Below, piece by piece: positions 1 through 9,096 of a DNA stretch of 64,000 nt. The translations under genes were made by a program, and so were the position numbers. Positions within the stretch are counted from its first letter, which is position 1, and each line of letters opens with the position of its first letter. A model generated the notes under the pieces. The model worked only from the letters and a program-made list of their open reading frames with translations. It made no database searches and was not told the DNA's origin. The stretch is from an uncultured Lachnospiraceae bacterium (lineage in GTDB: Bacteria; Bacillota; Clostridia; Lachnospirales; Lachnospiraceae), in the NCBI GenBank assembly GCA_947173495.1, contig CAMWFQ010000011.1, positions 92,847 through 156,846 on the forward strand. The letters run 5' to 3'.

Positions 1-1
1 C

Positions 2-1414
2 GCCATTGGCGCCCTGACCTTTGCGGAGGGCAGCAGCAGACGGAAGAGGAACCCTGCATGGAAGAATGTTGTACGGAAGGAAGGGCGGCCCCGGAGAATG
101 GCCCGCCATAAATTTTCCTGCGACACAGGCCGAATTCATCCCACGGGCGGTGCGAGGCTGTTCCGGATGGGATTCCGGAATGTTTTCCGGCAGCCCCGGA
201 AGGCATGGATGGTCATAGGGACGTTTTTCTTAAGCAGCGTGACTTTCCTGCTCTGCATGACGGTGCTTGGCGGGATGTCTCTGGACGAATTTATTGATTA
301 TAATACGGCCCATGACCTGGCACTTTATAACAGCATGAGCAGGGCATCCTTTTCCCCCCAAGAGGAGCAGAGCTTCACGCCGGAGCTTGTGGAGCGATTG
401 CAGAGTCTGGAGGGAGTGGAGAGCTTTGAAATGACCAGGGTTGTGCCGATTTATGAGCATTATTCGGAGGAGGTCTATGGAGACTGGCTGGAGATCAAAA
501 ATGAATTTGAGCAGGCAAACGGAATGGAACCCACAGATATCGGTATCTGGCTGGACAATCCGAAGGCAACTTTCTGGAGCTTGCTTGTGGGGATTGACAG
601 CAGGGTAATCGAAGAGTATAACCTGTCTGCGGAAACGCCTATTGATATAGAGGGGTTTGAAAAAGGGGAGTTTCTTCTCACCACAGATATGAATGGGAGC
701 GGACTGCACAGCGGGAGCAGGATTCCTTTTTCCGTGATGGATACGGATGAGCAGTTTGAGCTGCCAATCGGAGGTCAGATTCCTCTTGAAAGAGACGGAA
801 TGAACAGCGGCGCGGCCCCGTGGCTGGTGGTTTCCAATAAAGTGATTGACCGGTACAGGGAAGATGCCATTATCTATTCCGTCAAGATCGACAGTGATTC
901 CGAATATGAGGAAAGCATCCTGAATCAGACGGCGGAGCTGACAGAGGATATCCCCGCTATATCAAGGACATCAAAGGTGGAACTTGCCAAATCCCTGGAA
1001 GAGACCAAAGGCGCACTGTCAAAACTGTCCGCATTTCTCACCATTGTGCTGTTTACCGTGGGCATCCTGAATTTTATCAATACCATGAGCGTCAGCATTC
1101 TGGGCAGACAGCGGGAATTTGCCACCATGGAAGCAGTAGGCGCGTCCAAAAAACAGATGAAGAAACTCATTACATGGGAAGGAATCTGGTATTTCCTGCT
1201 GACACTGGCGTTGTCTGTCACGTTGGGATCCGGGGCTGATTTCCTGATCTTTCATGTGGTCCGGGAAAGCGTAGGATTCGGGACGTTTCGCTATCCGGCT
1301 CTTTCGATGACACTTTATATGCTGCTGTCGATGCTTCTGTGCATGACCATCCCGGCAGTTGTCTATAAAAAAACGGGGATCCGGAGTATTGTGGAGCGGC
1401 TTGTAACAGTTTAG
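2..1414 (+). CDS. FtsX-family ABC transporter permease (5' end outside window)
   Basis: The reading frame is open from base 2, so the gene enters from the left and the ATG at 98 is an internal Met. Counting from that ATG, the protein has a membrane segment at about residues 37-60, an extracytoplasmic domain of about 250 residues, and three C-terminal membrane segments (about 312-337, 362-384, 405-426). The stretch around [19 protein letters not shown], just after the first of these, is the coupling region typical of FtsX/MacB permeases. The basic, Arg-rich segment before residue 1 resembles the linker between the two FtsX halves of long Lachnospiraceae permeases, so this is probably the second half of such a protein. 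These permeases usually export or sense antimicrobial peptides with a separate ATPase, which would lie to the left. The substrate is unknown. Confidence 0.85.
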   Translation, partial: AIGALTFAEGSSRRKRNPAWKNVVRKEGRPRRMARHKFSCDTGRIHPTGGARLFRMGFRNVFRQPRKAWMVIGTFFLSSVTFLLCMTVLGGMSLDEFIDYNTAHDLALYNSMSRASFSPQEEQSFTPELVERLQSLEGVESFEMTRVVPIYEHYSEEVYGDWLEIKNEFEQANGMEPTDIGIWLDNPKATFWSLLVGIDSRVIEEYNLSAETPIDIEGFEKGEFLLTTDMNGSGLHSGSRIPFSVMDTDEQFELPIGGQIPLERDGMNSGAAPWLVVSNKVIDRYREDAIIYSVKIDSDSEYEESILNQTAELTEDIPAISRTSKVELAKSLEETKGALSKLSAFLTIVLFTVGILNFINTMSVSILGRQREFATMEAVGASKKQMKKLITWEGIWYFLLTLALSVTLGSGADFLIFHVVRESVGFGTFRYPALSMTLYMLLSMLLCMTIPAVVYKKTGIRSIVERLVTV

Positions 1415-1518
1415 CCCATAATTTTGCACTTGCTAAATTAGCCGTGGTCTCCCATTTCCATATATTTTGTGGTATAATACGGATGAAATTTGACCAGAAA
1501 GCGGGGGAGAAATTCAAA

Positions 1519-2055
1519 GTGAAAAGCAGGGAGGAAATACGGAACAGTATCTCGATTGAGCAGGGGGATATTACCAGACTGGCGGTCGACTGTATTGTAA
1601 ATGCAGCCAACCGGAGTTTACTGGGAGGAGGCGGAGTAGATGGAGCGATCCACAGGGCAGCCGGGCCGGAGCTTTTACAGGAATGCCGTACGCTTCATGG
1701 ATGTGAGACCGGTCAGGCGAAAATGACAAAGGGATACAGACTGAAAGCGAAATATGTGATCCATACGGTGGGGCCGGTCTACAGCGGAAAGCCGGCGGAC
1801 AGGGAATTGCTGGCTGCCTGTTACAGAAATTCCTTAGAGCTTGCAAAGCAAAACGGGATCCACAGCATTGCTTTTCCCGCAATCTCCACAGGAGTGTATG
1901 GGTATCCGCTTTCGGAGGCAGTACCGATTGCAGTAAAAACAGTACTGGATTGGATGGAAAGAAACCAGAATTATACGCTTGCGGTGACGTTTTCATGTTT
2001 TGATGAGCGCACGGCTGAAATTTATAAGGAAGTGACAGGCGCAGAAGAGGTATGA
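1519..2055 (+). CDS. Macrodomain protein, probable O-acetyl-ADP-ribose deacetylase (YmdB/MacroD type)
   Basis: A single macrodomain of 178 residues. It shows the ADP-ribose-binding signatures [19 protein letters not shown] (about residues 28-46) and the second loop [10 protein letters not shown]. Family members hydrolyse O-acetyl-ADP-ribose or remove ADP-ribose from proteins in the cytoplasm. The GTG start at 1519 is preferred because GGGGGAGA (1502-1509) sits before it and a TATAAT at 1473-1478 places the transcript start near 1485, beyond the in-frame ATGs at 1444 and 1483. The stop overlaps the next start by 4 bases, so it is co-translated with the DUF4317 gene and probably with tag. The family is clear; the cellular target is not. 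Confidence 0.88.
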   Translation: MKSREEIRNSISIEQGDITRLAVDCIVNAANRSLLGGGGVDGAIHRAAGPELLQECRTLHGCETGQAKMTKGYRLKAKYVIHTVGPVYSGKPADRELLAACYRNSLELAKQNGIHSIAFPAISTGVYGYPLSEAVPIAVKTVLDWMERNQNYTLAVTFSCFDERTAEIYKEVTGAEEV

Positions 2056-2660
2056 TTAACAGAGAAGATATGTTAGAACTTACCCGCCGTATGACGCCGG
2101 GCAGGACATCCATGACAAGGATTGCCGGCTGCTATCTGGATGCAGAAGGAGAGATCGATGGGACATTCAATACGAATTTCCTGAACTTGTCTCAGGCGGA
2201 TAAAGGAAAAAATCTTTTGATTGCCAGGGCAATCCCGTTTTCAAGGACCAATGAGCAGCTGGTAGAATATAAATTCCCGAAGGAAAGTATGACTCCCGGA
2301 AGTATATGGCAGCTGCTTACGGCGATGAAATCCTGCGGATTGAAAAACGACGCGCTTATGGAATCCTTTTATGAGCTGGTGGCAGAGCGCTACCATACAG
2401 AGAGAGCGTATGCGGTGTTTGTATTTCACGACCGGTATGATGTACCTCTGAAGGCATCAGATAAGGAGAGACTCTGGGAATCAGAGGAAGTCTTTGAATA
2501 TATGATATGTGCTGTCTGTCCGTTGGAAGGAGACTATGAGCCGGGAAAACCGGAGTGGGGGTTTTTGTTTCCTTCTTTTTCGGACAGAAGTGGAAGCCCG
2601 GACTGTATTGCAGTCTTTAATGAAGATACGAAGCATCCTCACAGGGAGATGCTGGAGTAG
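2052..2660 (+). CDS. DUF4317 family protein
   Basis: 202 residues resembling the Firmicutes DUF4317 family. The N-terminal pattern [20 protein letters not shown], a central [10 protein letters not shown], a CAVCP segment and [10 protein letters not shown] match conserved positions I remember for this family. Many relatives are longer, with an extra C-terminal part; this protein stops shortly after the FLFP motif. The function of the family is unknown. The gene starts inside the end of the macrodomain gene (ATGA overlap) and is followed after 26 bases by tag, suggesting one transcript. A link to DNA or ADP-ribose repair is suggested only by these neighbours. Confidence 0.75.
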   Translation: MINREDMLELTRRMTPGRTSMTRIAGCYLDAEGEIDGTFNTNFLNLSQADKGKNLLIARAIPFSRTNEQLVEYKFPKESMTPGSIWQLLTAMKSCGLKNDALMESFYELVAERYHTERAYAVFVFHDRYDVPLKASDKERLWESEEVFEYMICAVCPLEGDYEPGKPEWGFLFPSFSDRSGSPDCIAVFNEDTKHPHREMLE

Positions 2661-2686
2661 AGGGAAAGAAGAAGGATGGAAAAGAG

Positions 2687-3286
2687 ATGGATGGAAAAAC
2701 AAGGTGTCCATGGTGCTGTGACAATGGCATTAATCAGAAATACCATGATGAGGAGTGGGGGATCCCTGTGCACGATGACAGGAAGCAGTTTGAATTTCTG
2801 ATGATGGAGGTTATGCAGTGCGGCCTGAACTGGACGATGATGCTAAAAAAACGGGAGATTTTCCGGAAGTGCTTTGACCATTTTGATTTTGAAAAGGTGG
2901 CTTTATACGGTGAGGAAAAGATCCGGGATATTCTGGAGGAACCGGGAATGATCCGTTCCCGCCGGAAGATCGAGGCTGTCATCCATAATGCCGGACTGTT
3001 TATTAAAATTGCGGAGGAATTTGGTTCCTTTGATGAATACCTGTGGGCCTTTTCCAACCGTAAGACCATACTCTATAAGGGACATAAGGAAGGGCAGATA
3101 CCTCCGAAAAACCAGTTATCGGACAGAATTAGCCAGGATCTGAAAAAACGCGGTTTTAAGTATCTGGGATCTGTCACCGTATATTCTCATCTTCAGGCCT
3201 GCGGAATAATCAACGATCATGTGGAGAACTGCTTCATGTACAGGGAGCTGATGGAAAAATATCCGGTCGAATGGAAGAATGCGTAA
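2687..3286 (+). CDS. tag: DNA-3-methyladenine glycosylase I
   Basis: Cuts N3-methyladenine out of alkylated DNA as the first step of base excision repair. The 199-residue length is normal for Tag. The structural zinc ligands are visible as Cys7, His20 (in YHDEEWG), His178 and Cys182 (HVENC). Glu41, in LMMEVMQCGLNW, matches the active-site Glu of the E. coli enzyme. The C-terminal stretch KRGFKYLGSVTVYSHLQACG is also typical. The gene is third in the run macrodomain-DUF4317-tag. AAGGA at about 2671 serves as a distant ribosome-binding site. A 12-bp hairpin follows the stop codon directly. Confidence 0.93.
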   Translation: MDGKTRCPWCCDNGINQKYHDEEWGIPVHDDRKQFEFLMMEVMQCGLNWTMMLKKREIFRKCFDHFDFEKVALYGEEKIRDILEEPGMIRSRRKIEAVIHNAGLFIKIAEEFGSFDEYLWAFSNRKTILYKGHKEGQIPPKNQLSDRISQDLKKRGFKYLGSVTVYSHLQACGIINDHVENCFMYRELMEKYPVEWKNA

Positions 3287-3318
3287 TGTAACGATTCACT
3301 CCTGGATGAATCGTTACA
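3287..3318 (+). other. Perfect 12-bp hairpin after tag
   Basis: TGTAACGATTCA (3287-3298) and TGAATCGTTACA (3307-3318) are exact inverted complements around an 8-base loop. There is no U-tract behind it, so it is more likely an mRNA 3'-end stabiliser or processing hairpin than an intrinsic terminator. Confidence 0.55.
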
Positions 3319-3374
3319 GCGTAACGGATCAGTTTGTTTGAAACAGTTGTCCGGAGAGGGAGGAGTGCAGAAGA

Positions 3375-4064
3375 GTGGAGCGTGAGATCGACTTAAAGCA
3401 GATATCAGACGGAAAACTTTATTCGGCAAATGATATGGTAAGGATCGGATGCAATGACTGTGCAGGCTGCTCTCTGTGCTGCCGGGGAATGGGAAATTCC
3501 ATTATACTGGATCCTTACGATATCTACAGTCTGGAAAAAGGACTGGGAGTTACCTTTGAGAATCTGATGACAGATGAAAAAATGGAGCTGAATGTGGTAG
3601 ACGGAGTGATCCAGCCGAACCTGAAAATGCAGAGGCAGGACAGCTGCGGTTTTTTGAATGCGCAGGGAAGATGCAGCATTCATGACTTCCGTCCGGGGTT
3701 CTGCCGCATGTTTCCCCTTGGCAGAATTTATGAGGAAAACAGCTTCCGGTATTTTCTGCAAATTCATGAATGTCCCTATCCCGATAAGACCAAAATGAAA
3801 CTGAAAAAGTGGCTGGATATTCCCCGGATTGGAGAATACGAAGCTTACATAAGGTGTTGGCACTACTTTCTGAAAGAGGTACAGAGTATTATCCGGCAGA
3901 CGAAGAATGATATGATCGTCAAAAATATCAATATGTACCTGCTGAACCAGTTTTACGTAAAGGCTTATGATACTTCCGGCAGAGAGGGAAATGAACCGGA
4001 TTTTTATCCTCAGTTTTATGAAAGGATGGGGGAAGCAAAAGAAGCTGTGAAGATCTACAGGTGA
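3375..4064 (+). CDS. YkgJ-family cysteine-cluster protein
   Basis: 229 residues. An N-terminal cysteine cluster CNDCAGCSLCC (about residues 26-36) is followed by CGFLNAQGRCSIHDFRPGFC and a later HECP, the Cys pattern of the YkgJ/CxxCxxCC zinc- or iron-chelating family (PF03692). Members are thought to bind a metal or Fe-S cluster; no reaction is established. Translation starts at GTG 3375 behind GGAGAGGGAGGAG. The gene stands alone between the tag operon and the convergent grcA. The C-terminal half is less conserved and I recognise no domain in it. Confidence 0.8.
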   Translation: MEREIDLKQISDGKLYSANDMVRIGCNDCAGCSLCCRGMGNSIILDPYDIYSLEKGLGVTFENLMTDEKMELNVVDGVIQPNLKMQRQDSCGFLNAQGRCSIHDFRPGFCRMFPLGRIYEENSFRYFLQIHECPYPDKTKMKLKKWLDIPRIGEYEAYIRCWHYFLKEVQSIIRQTKNDMIVKNINMYLLNQFYVKAYDTSGREGNEPDFYPQFYERMGEAKEAVKIYR

Positions 4065-4119
4065 GTGATATTGTTATTTAGGTTTTCAAAAAGAAAAAAC
4101 TTTTGGCGTTCCATGATAC

Positions 4120-4171
4120 GAAAAAATCCCGCAGGATTCTGAGACAGATCACATTCAGAATCCCGCGGGAT
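4120..4171 (-). terminator. Intrinsic terminator of grcA
   Basis: Arms 4155-4171 and 4126-4142 form a 17-bp stem with a single mismatch. Read on the minus strand it is followed by a run of six T (complement of 4120-4125). It lies just behind the grcA stop codon and also faces the end of the YkgJ-type gene. Confidence 0.85.
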
Positions 4172-4194
4172 GAAAATTCAAAGTTCCGGTCTTC

Positions 4195-4434
4195 TTATAC
4201 AGACTCATGGAAGGTTCTGGAAATAACATCAGCCTGCTGCTCCGGTGTCAGCTTGATGAAATTAACGGCATAGCCGGACACACGAATCGTGAGCTGAGGA
4301 TAATTCTCCGGATGCTTCTGGGCATCTAAAAGCATATCCCTGTTTAAAACATTAACATTCAGATGATGCCCGCCCTTTGTTGCATATCCATCTAAAAGAT
4401 TTACTAAATTATCAACCTGTGCTGTGTTTGCCAT
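4195..4434 (-). CDS. grcA: Autonomous glycyl radical cofactor (PFL spare part)
   Basis: 79 residues equal to the C-terminal glycyl-radical domain of pyruvate formate-lyase. The radical site lies in RVSGYAVNF, with Gly54 as the radical residue. In E. coli the homologous YfiD/GrcA replaces the damaged C-terminus of oxygen-cleaved PFL and restores activity; the same role is inferred here. The ATG at 4434 is chosen because AGGAG sits 8 bases upstream; an ATG nine codons earlier has no such site. The next gene upstream on the same strand is a Crp/Fnr regulator, and a perfect dyad lies at the position expected of an activator site in the grcA promoter. Confidence 0.9.
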   Translation of the reverse strand: MANTAQVDNLVNLLDGYATKGGHHLNVNVLNRDMLLDAQKHPENYPQLTIRVSGYAVNFIKLTPEQQADVISRTFHESV

Positions 4435-4492
4435 AATCTTTGCTCCTTTCCCTCGATACACTATATTGTTGTCTAAATTTTCTTTTTCTTTA

Positions 4493-4542
4493 TGCTTTCA
4501 TTATACAGATTTCAGATAGATAATCTGTAACTATGGTTACAG
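4493..4542 (-). promoter_or_regulatory. grcA promoter with class II Crp/Fnr-type dyad
   Basis: On the minus strand TATAAT occupies 4505-4500, predicting a start of transcription near 4493. An exact dyad CTGTAAC-TATG-GTTACAG covers 4525-4542, with its centre about 41 bases upstream of that start. This is the spacing of class II Crp/Fnr activation, where the activator takes the place of the -35 box. No good -35 hexamer is visible. The regulator encoded directly upstream is the obvious candidate protein. Confidence 0.7.
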
Positions 4543-4577
4543 GAATTTTAAATTTATGTTTTTTTAAAAAAACATAA

Positions 4578-5249
4578 TCATTCATACAGCATTTCTACAG
4601 CATCTCTGTCACAGATCCGGATGGTTTTCCGACTCACCTCTATCAGACCGTCCTTCTGCATCCGCATCAATTCCCGGGACAGAGAAGGCCTGGCCACGCC
4701 CAGGAAATCCGCCAGCTGTTCCCTGTTCATATGAAGCTCCACCATAGCATTTTCATTCATGGAATCGATCAGCCAGATGGCCAGACGTTCCCTCAGGGAG
4801 GATGTGCTGACAATGTGAAGCTTTCTGGTGATCCTGAAATTGTTTTCGGACAGGATCTCCAGCATATTCTGGGTCAGCTGCTTGTGGTGGTCACAGGCAT
4901 TGGAACAGAAATGATAAAAAAAGTCCCAGGGCATTTCCAGTACCGTCACATCGCTGGTGGCCACCGCATCATACCAGTAATGTTTTTTGTCGCCGAACAG
5001 GAAAATTTCTCCGAACACATTTCCGGCCTCCACCAGATAAAGCACATCCCTTTTCCCGGAAGTAAAATCTTTGCAAATCTGCACCTGCCCTTCCAGCAGT
5101 AAAAACAATTTGGAGGGAATGCCGCCCTGTTCAAAAATGTAAGCTCCACAGCCGTAGGTCTTTTTCCTTGCTTTTGAGCATTTCAGGATCCGGGCAGTTT
5201 CCGCATCTGTAATAGATTGAAATAATTTTGACGATTCCAGCTCAGTCAT
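4578..5249 (-). CDS. Crp/Fnr-family transcriptional regulator
   Basis: 223 residues: a cyclic-nucleotide-type beta-barrel (about 15-125), a dimerisation helix, and a C-terminal winged helix with LADFLGVARPSLSRELMRMQ as the helix-turn-helix. It has several cysteines (about residues 24, 34, 58, and a CSNAC near 116-120), so redox or Fe-S sensing is possible, but the spacing is not the classical Fnr one. It is encoded just upstream of grcA on the same strand, with a dyad between the two genes, which suggests control of anaerobic or oxidative-stress repair of glycyl-radical enzymes. The ligand is unknown. Confidence 0.87.
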   Translation of the reverse strand: MTELESSKLFQSITDAETARILKCSKARKKTYGCGAYIFEQGGIPSKLFLLLEGQVQICKDFTSGKRDVLYLVEAGNVFGEIFLFGDKKHYWYDAVATSDVTVLEMPWDFFYHFCSNACDHHKQLTQNMLEILSENNFRITRKLHIVSTSSLRERLAIWLIDSMNENAMVELHMNREQLADFLGVARPSLSRELMRMQKDGLIEVSRKTIRICDRDAVEMLYE

Positions 5250-5477
5250 GTTCTTTCACCCCACTTTGTCTTTTATTGTACACCAGATTTACTGGTATGA
5301 AAATGAAAATAAAGAAATTTGCTTATCAAATTCACTTAACAGGGAATTTATCTGATAATGTGAGTCCTGAGCAGGGTATAATCATTGGGAACTATAATTC
5401 AGTAGGGAAAATGATCTTTTTGGTAAAAATATCCTTTTTTGTCAAAAAAACTGTTATGATATAAAAAACGGGAAGCT

Positions 5478-5541
5478 GTCACTCCCTTTGCGGGAGTGTG
5501 GACTAAAGTCATAATCCAGCCGGTTGTGGAGCGGCTGGATT
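5478..5541 (+). other. Twin-hairpin leader with a CRISPR-repeat-like first hairpin
   Basis: Bases 5478-5509 form GTCACTCCC-TTTGC-GGGAGTG followed by TGGACTAAAGT, resembling the 32-nt type I-C repeat layout (GTCGCnCCC...GGGnGCGTGGATTGAAA) as I recall it. A second hairpin follows, AATCCAGCCG (5513-5522) and CGGCTGGATT (5532-5541), exact 10-bp arms. No second repeat copy follows at spacer distance. The pair lies about 140 bases before the AAA/PD-(D/E)XK gene. It could be a relic repeat or a structured leader. The rest of 5250-5682 shows no convincing gene. Confidence 0.4.
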
Positions 5542-5682
5542 CACGACCTTACAGGAGTATAATTAGAAGCCGGATAAAATCAGCCGGCAGAAGTAGTTGG
5601 TAAAAAGCAGAAATATAATATGTTTTAATATTGCCCCTGAAAGGCACAATGTAAATATGAGCATGAAAAGTGAGGAGCAGTT

Positions 5683-7275
5683 TTGAAAAAGTTTAATGCA
5701 AATGGAATTTGCTATCCTGATAAGCATTATATGATGAATCTGTGCGAACAATTACGAAAAATATCAATATTGGTGGATGAAGGAAATTATATCACGATCA
5801 ATCACGCTAAGCAGTATGGCAAAACAACAATGTCCTATGCATTAAAGGGTTATCTTCAGGAAAAGTATACGGTGATTTTTATTAACTTTCAGCGGCTCAG
5901 TGCATTGGATCACAGGGATGAATATGCATTTGCATCAGCATTTGCAGATCTTTTTATGGATGCTTTTGATAAAAAGGATCGCTGTGATTCCATGAGTGGA
6001 TCGTTAATGTTTTTGCAGGAGACGGCGGAGGGAGTAAGGGAAAAAGTAGGACTGAGGCAGCTTTTTAAAATATTGAGCTATATATGCTGTGCGTCTTTCA
6101 AACCGTTTGTTTTGATGATTGATGAAGCAGGTCATGCCTCAAATAGTCAGGTGTTTCTGGATTTCCTTGCACAGCTGCAGGCATATTATCTGAATGAAAA
6201 CAGAGAAAGAACGTTTTGGTCAGTTATTTTGATAGGGTTTCATGACATCAGGAATTTAAAATTGAAGATTCATTCAGGGACGGAACAGCAGTACAAGAGT
6301 CCGTGGAATATTGCAGCAGACTTTAATATAGATATGAGCTTTCAGGTACATGATATTAAAGGAATGCTGGAGGAGTACGAGCAGGATTATCATATGGGAA
6401 TGGATCTATCGCTGATAGCCCGGATGCTTTATGACTACACTTCCGGCTATCCGTTTCTGGTTTCTCGTTTATGCAAAATATTAGATGAAATGATTCCGGG
6501 AAGAGAAGGATTCCCGAGCAAAGCGGATGCATGGACAGAAAATGGTATGGCAGAGGCGGTTAAAGAGCTTTTAGTAGAATCTAATATATTGTTTGATGAT
6601 ATGATAAAAAAACTGACTGATTTTCCGGAATTAAAAAAACTGCTTTATTCTATTTTATTTAAGGGCGAAAGAATTTCCTATAATGTTGACAATTATGTGA
6701 TTCATACAGGACAAATGTTTGGCTATATTGAAAACAGAGAAGGAGTAGCTGTAATTTCCAATCGGATTTTTGAAACCAGGCTGTATAATCTCTTTATGTC
6801 CGAAGAGATACTGAACAGTTCTATTTATAAAGCGGCAGATGCAGAAAAGAGCAAATTTATCAAAGAAGGACAGCTTGATATGGAAATGGTACTGGAGAGG
6901 TTTGTAGAAGCTTTTACAGATATCTATTCTGATGGAGAGGACTCTTTCCTTGAAGAAAATGGAAGGCGTTTTTTTCTTCTGTATTTGAAACCAATTATTA
7001 ATGGCAGGGGCAATTATTATATCGAGGCCAGAACCAGGGATATGCGAAGAACAGATATCGTGATTGATTACTGTGGAAAACAATACATATGTGAGATGAA
7101 AATCTGGCATGGAGAGGAACATCATAACCGGGGAAAAAAGCAATTATTGCAATATCTTGAGGACTATCATCTTTCCACAGGTTATATGCTGAGCTTTAAT
7201 TTTAACAAAAATAAAAGAATTGGTATTCATAAAGAGCTGATTGATGGCAAATTGATTATTGAAGCTGTAGTATGA
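5683..7275 (+). CDS. AAA-ATPase-like protein with C-terminal PD-(D/E)XK nuclease domain
   Basis: 530 residues with the layout of the PF09820 (AAA-ATPase-like) plus PF08011 (PDDEXK_9) family, which is strongly expanded in gut Clostridia and Bacteroides. The P-loop is degenerate, AKQYGKTT (about 42-49), without the usual RPRRFGKS/T form. The Walker B is VLMIDEAG near 143-150. The nuclease motif is near the C-terminus: Asp458/Asp462 in RRTDIVID and Glu471-x-Lys473 in ICEMKIW. Start is TTG 5683 behind GAGGAG. The role of the family is unknown; mobile-element or defence functions have been guessed. A decayed relative lies at 36993-37939. The gene is AT-richer than its flanks. Confidence 0.82.
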   Translation: MKKFNANGICYPDKHYMMNLCEQLRKISILVDEGNYITINHAKQYGKTTMSYALKGYLQEKYTVIFINFQRLSALDHRDEYAFASAFADLFMDAFDKKDRCDSMSGSLMFLQETAEGVREKVGLRQLFKILSYICCASFKPFVLMIDEAGHASNSQVFLDFLAQLQAYYLNENRERTFWSVILIGFHDIRNLKLKIHSGTEQQYKSPWNIAADFNIDMSFQVHDIKGMLEEYEQDYHMGMDLSLIARMLYDYTSGYPFLVSRLCKILDEMIPGREGFPSKADAWTENGMAEAVKELLVESNILFDDMIKKLTDFPELKKLLYSILFKGERISYNVDNYVIHTGQMFGYIENREGVAVISNRIFETRLYNLFMSEEILNSSIYKAADAEKSKFIKEGQLDMEMVLERFVEAFTDIYSDGEDSFLEENGRRFFLLYLKPIINGRGNYYIEARTRDMRRTDIVIDYCGKQYICEMKIWHGEEHHNRGKKQLLQYLEDYHLSTGYMLSFNFNKNKRIGIHKELIDGKLIIEAVV

Positions 7276-7589
7276 ATCTTCTTTTTATCGGGGATAAATT
7301 CGTCTTATGGGACAAATTCACCGATAAAATTAAAATAATCTGTATCTTCTGTACCCTGTGTCCGCTTGATTTATCGGGAGCGGGGACGATAATCTTTTTG
7401 ATAAACTCATTTACGATTGTTGGATATTCCAACCCCTTTTTGATGAAAATTATGATGTTCCTCTATATATTATTCAGATAAAATTTGCGCTTTTGTTGCG
7501 TAATTTTTATAAAATTTCTTTCTGTTACTATTATGAAGAGAGCAGATTTCTTGCCAAGATAAAAAATTATATCATAATTGAAAAAACGC

Positions 7590-7644
7590 TTGACAAATCA
7601 AAAAGTTTAAGATATTATGCTAATAAAGTTAGTAATATTATTAG
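7590..7644 (+). promoter_or_regulatory. marR promoter and candidate MarR operator
   Basis: TTGACA (7590-7595), 17 bases, TATTAT (7613-7618): a near-consensus promoter. Overlapping the expected start point is an inverted repeat CTAATAA (7620-7626) / TTATTAG (7638-7644), a likely autoregulatory operator. The AT-rich stretch from the AAA gene stop (7275) to here holds no gene I can support. Confidence 0.7.
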
Positions 7645-7658
7645 AAAATGGGTGTGAT

Positions 7659-8084
7659 ATGGACTATAATGAATTGGCTAAGCAGCTTGTCAATATGCGC
7701 GCAAGTATGCCGCAGGTCAAAATGGAAAGGGCAATGTCCCAAATGGCAAGAGGTGAAATTCTTGCGTTGAACTATATCGCTGCTAACGGGAACAAGGTAT
7801 ATCCAAAAGATATAAGCAAAGCGCTTATGCTTACAACAGCAAGAATTGCGGCAATGTTAAAATCACTTGAAAAACAAAAGTTGATTATTCGAATGCCCGA
7901 CCCAAGCGACAGCCGTCAGGTAATTGTTGAGCTTACGGAAGCAGGCGCTTCCGTAGTAGAGGAGCGCAGGGGTGCAATGATAAAAGCGGTCGCAAAAATG
8001 CTTGAATCTTTAGGCCGCGAGGACGCAGAAGCGTATGTGCGGATACAGAAAAAATTGATAGAAACGGGAGATATTTGGAGATAA
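7659..8084 (+). CDS. MarR-family transcriptional regulator
   Basis: 141 residues with the winged-helix core of MarR proteins: KDISKALMLTTARIAAMLKS as helix-turn-helix and the wing MPDPSDSRQVIVELTEAG, matching the conserved D-x-R wing motif. The ATG at 7659 is chosen over an upstream in-frame ATG at 7617, which overlaps the -10 box. It is the first gene before two ABC exporter modules and a terminator-like hairpin lies between, so it probably represses them and itself. The inducer is unknown but is likely a drug or peptide exported by the transporters. Confidence 0.87.
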   Translation: MDYNELAKQLVNMRASMPQVKMERAMSQMARGEILALNYIAANGNKVYPKDISKALMLTTARIAAMLKSLEKQKLIIRMPDPSDSRQVIVELTEAGASVVEERRGAMIKAVAKMLESLGREDAEAYVRIQKKLIETGDIWR

Positions 8085-8128
8085 CACCAATAGCAACCCC
8101 AAAATAAAAGGCGCCATATTTTATGGAG

Positions 8129-8167
8129 ATAAGTCCTATGCGAAAAACGCATAGGACTTATTTTTTG
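8129..8167 (+). terminator. Intrinsic terminator between marR and the ABC genes
   Basis: Exact 14-bp arms 8129-8142 and 8148-8161 around an AAAAA loop, followed by a T-run. It sits between marR and the first ABC gene, 20 bases before the latter's start, so it may limit read-through from the marR promoter. Confidence 0.8.
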
Positions 8168-8181
8168 AAAGGAGAATAGAT

Positions 8182-9096
8182 ATGAACAAAATTATTGAGG
8201 TCGAACATTTTACGAAAAGGTACGGTGATTTTACCGCAGTAGATGATATTTCGTTTACTGTGGACGAGGGCAGTATTTTTGCGTTTCTCGGGCCGAACGG
8301 TGCGGGAAAGACAACTACAATCAGTACATTATGCACAATTTTAGACAAAACAGCGGGCAGCATTAAAATCAACGGACACGATGCGTCAAAAGAAAAAGCG
8401 TTAGTCAGAAAGGATATAGGTATTGTGTTTCAGGACTCAACGCTTGACGAGAAAATGACGGTGGAGGAAAACTTAAAATATCACTGCGCGTTTTACAAGG
8501 TACAGAAAAACGAGGTGGCAAACCGTATAGATTTCGCACTTGATTTGGTGGAATTGGCGGATTGGAAAAGGGCGGTTGTCGGCAGTCTGTCGGGTGGAAT
8601 GAAACGCCGTGTTGAAATTGCGCGCGGTCTTGTGCATTATCCGAAAGTGCTGTTTTTAGACGAGCCGACAACGGGGCTTGACCCGCAAACACGCGCGAAT
8701 GTTTGGGAGTATATTCAAAAACTGCAAAAACAGAAAAATATTACGATTTTTTTGACAACGCACTATATGGACGAAGCGGAGGTCTGCTCAAAAATCGTTG
8801 TAATGGATCACGGTAAAATCATCGCGCATGATACACCCGAAAATCTAAAAAAGCAATACACAAGTATTGAAATCAAAGCGGTTTGTTCTGAATCGGAAAG
8901 GCTTCAAAACGAATTGATAAACAGAAGCGTACCTTATCATACAAACAAAAACACGATAATTTTTCAAACAAAGCAGCCGGCACGGGCATTGGAAATTTTA
9001 TCGGAGTGCAAAAATGAGATCATTGATTTTGAGGTTAAAAAAGGAACGCTGAATGATGTGTTTCTTGCGATTACAGGAAAGGAGATTAGAGAATAA
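8182..9096 (+). CDS. ABC transporter ATPase, DrrA-type drug exporter
   Basis: 304 residues. Walker A GPNGAGKTT (about 38-46), signature LSGGMKRRVEIARGL, Walker B VLFLDEPTTGLDPQT and the H-loop TTHYMDEAE are all intact. The C-terminal extension with a DrrA-like tail fits export ATPases that pair with ABC-2 permeases. The ATG at 8182 follows AAAGGAG. The stop overlaps the permease start (TAATG), so the two are translationally coupled. It is probably controlled by the upstream MarR protein. The substrate (drug, lipid or peptide) cannot be told from sequence. Confidence 0.92.
   Translation: MNKIIEVEHFTKRYGDFTAVDDISFTVDEGSIFAFLGPNGAGKTTTISTLCTILDKTAGSIKINGHDASKEKALVRKDIGIVFQDSTLDEKMTVEENLKYHCAFYKVQKNEVANRIDFALDLVELADWKRAVVGSLSGGMKRRVEIARGLVHYPKVLFLDEPTTGLDPQTRANVWEYIQKLQKQKNITIFLTTHYMDEAEVCSKIVVMDHGKIIAHDTPENLKKQYTSIEIKAVCSESERLQNELINRSVPYHTNKNTIIFQTKQPARALEILSECKNEIIDFEVKKGTLNDVFLAITGKEIRE

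Noticed and set aside
5228..5464. 78-codon frame between the Crp/Fnr gene and the AAA gene
   Set aside because: Overlaps the Crp/Fnr start, has no ribosome-binding site and no similarity I can see.
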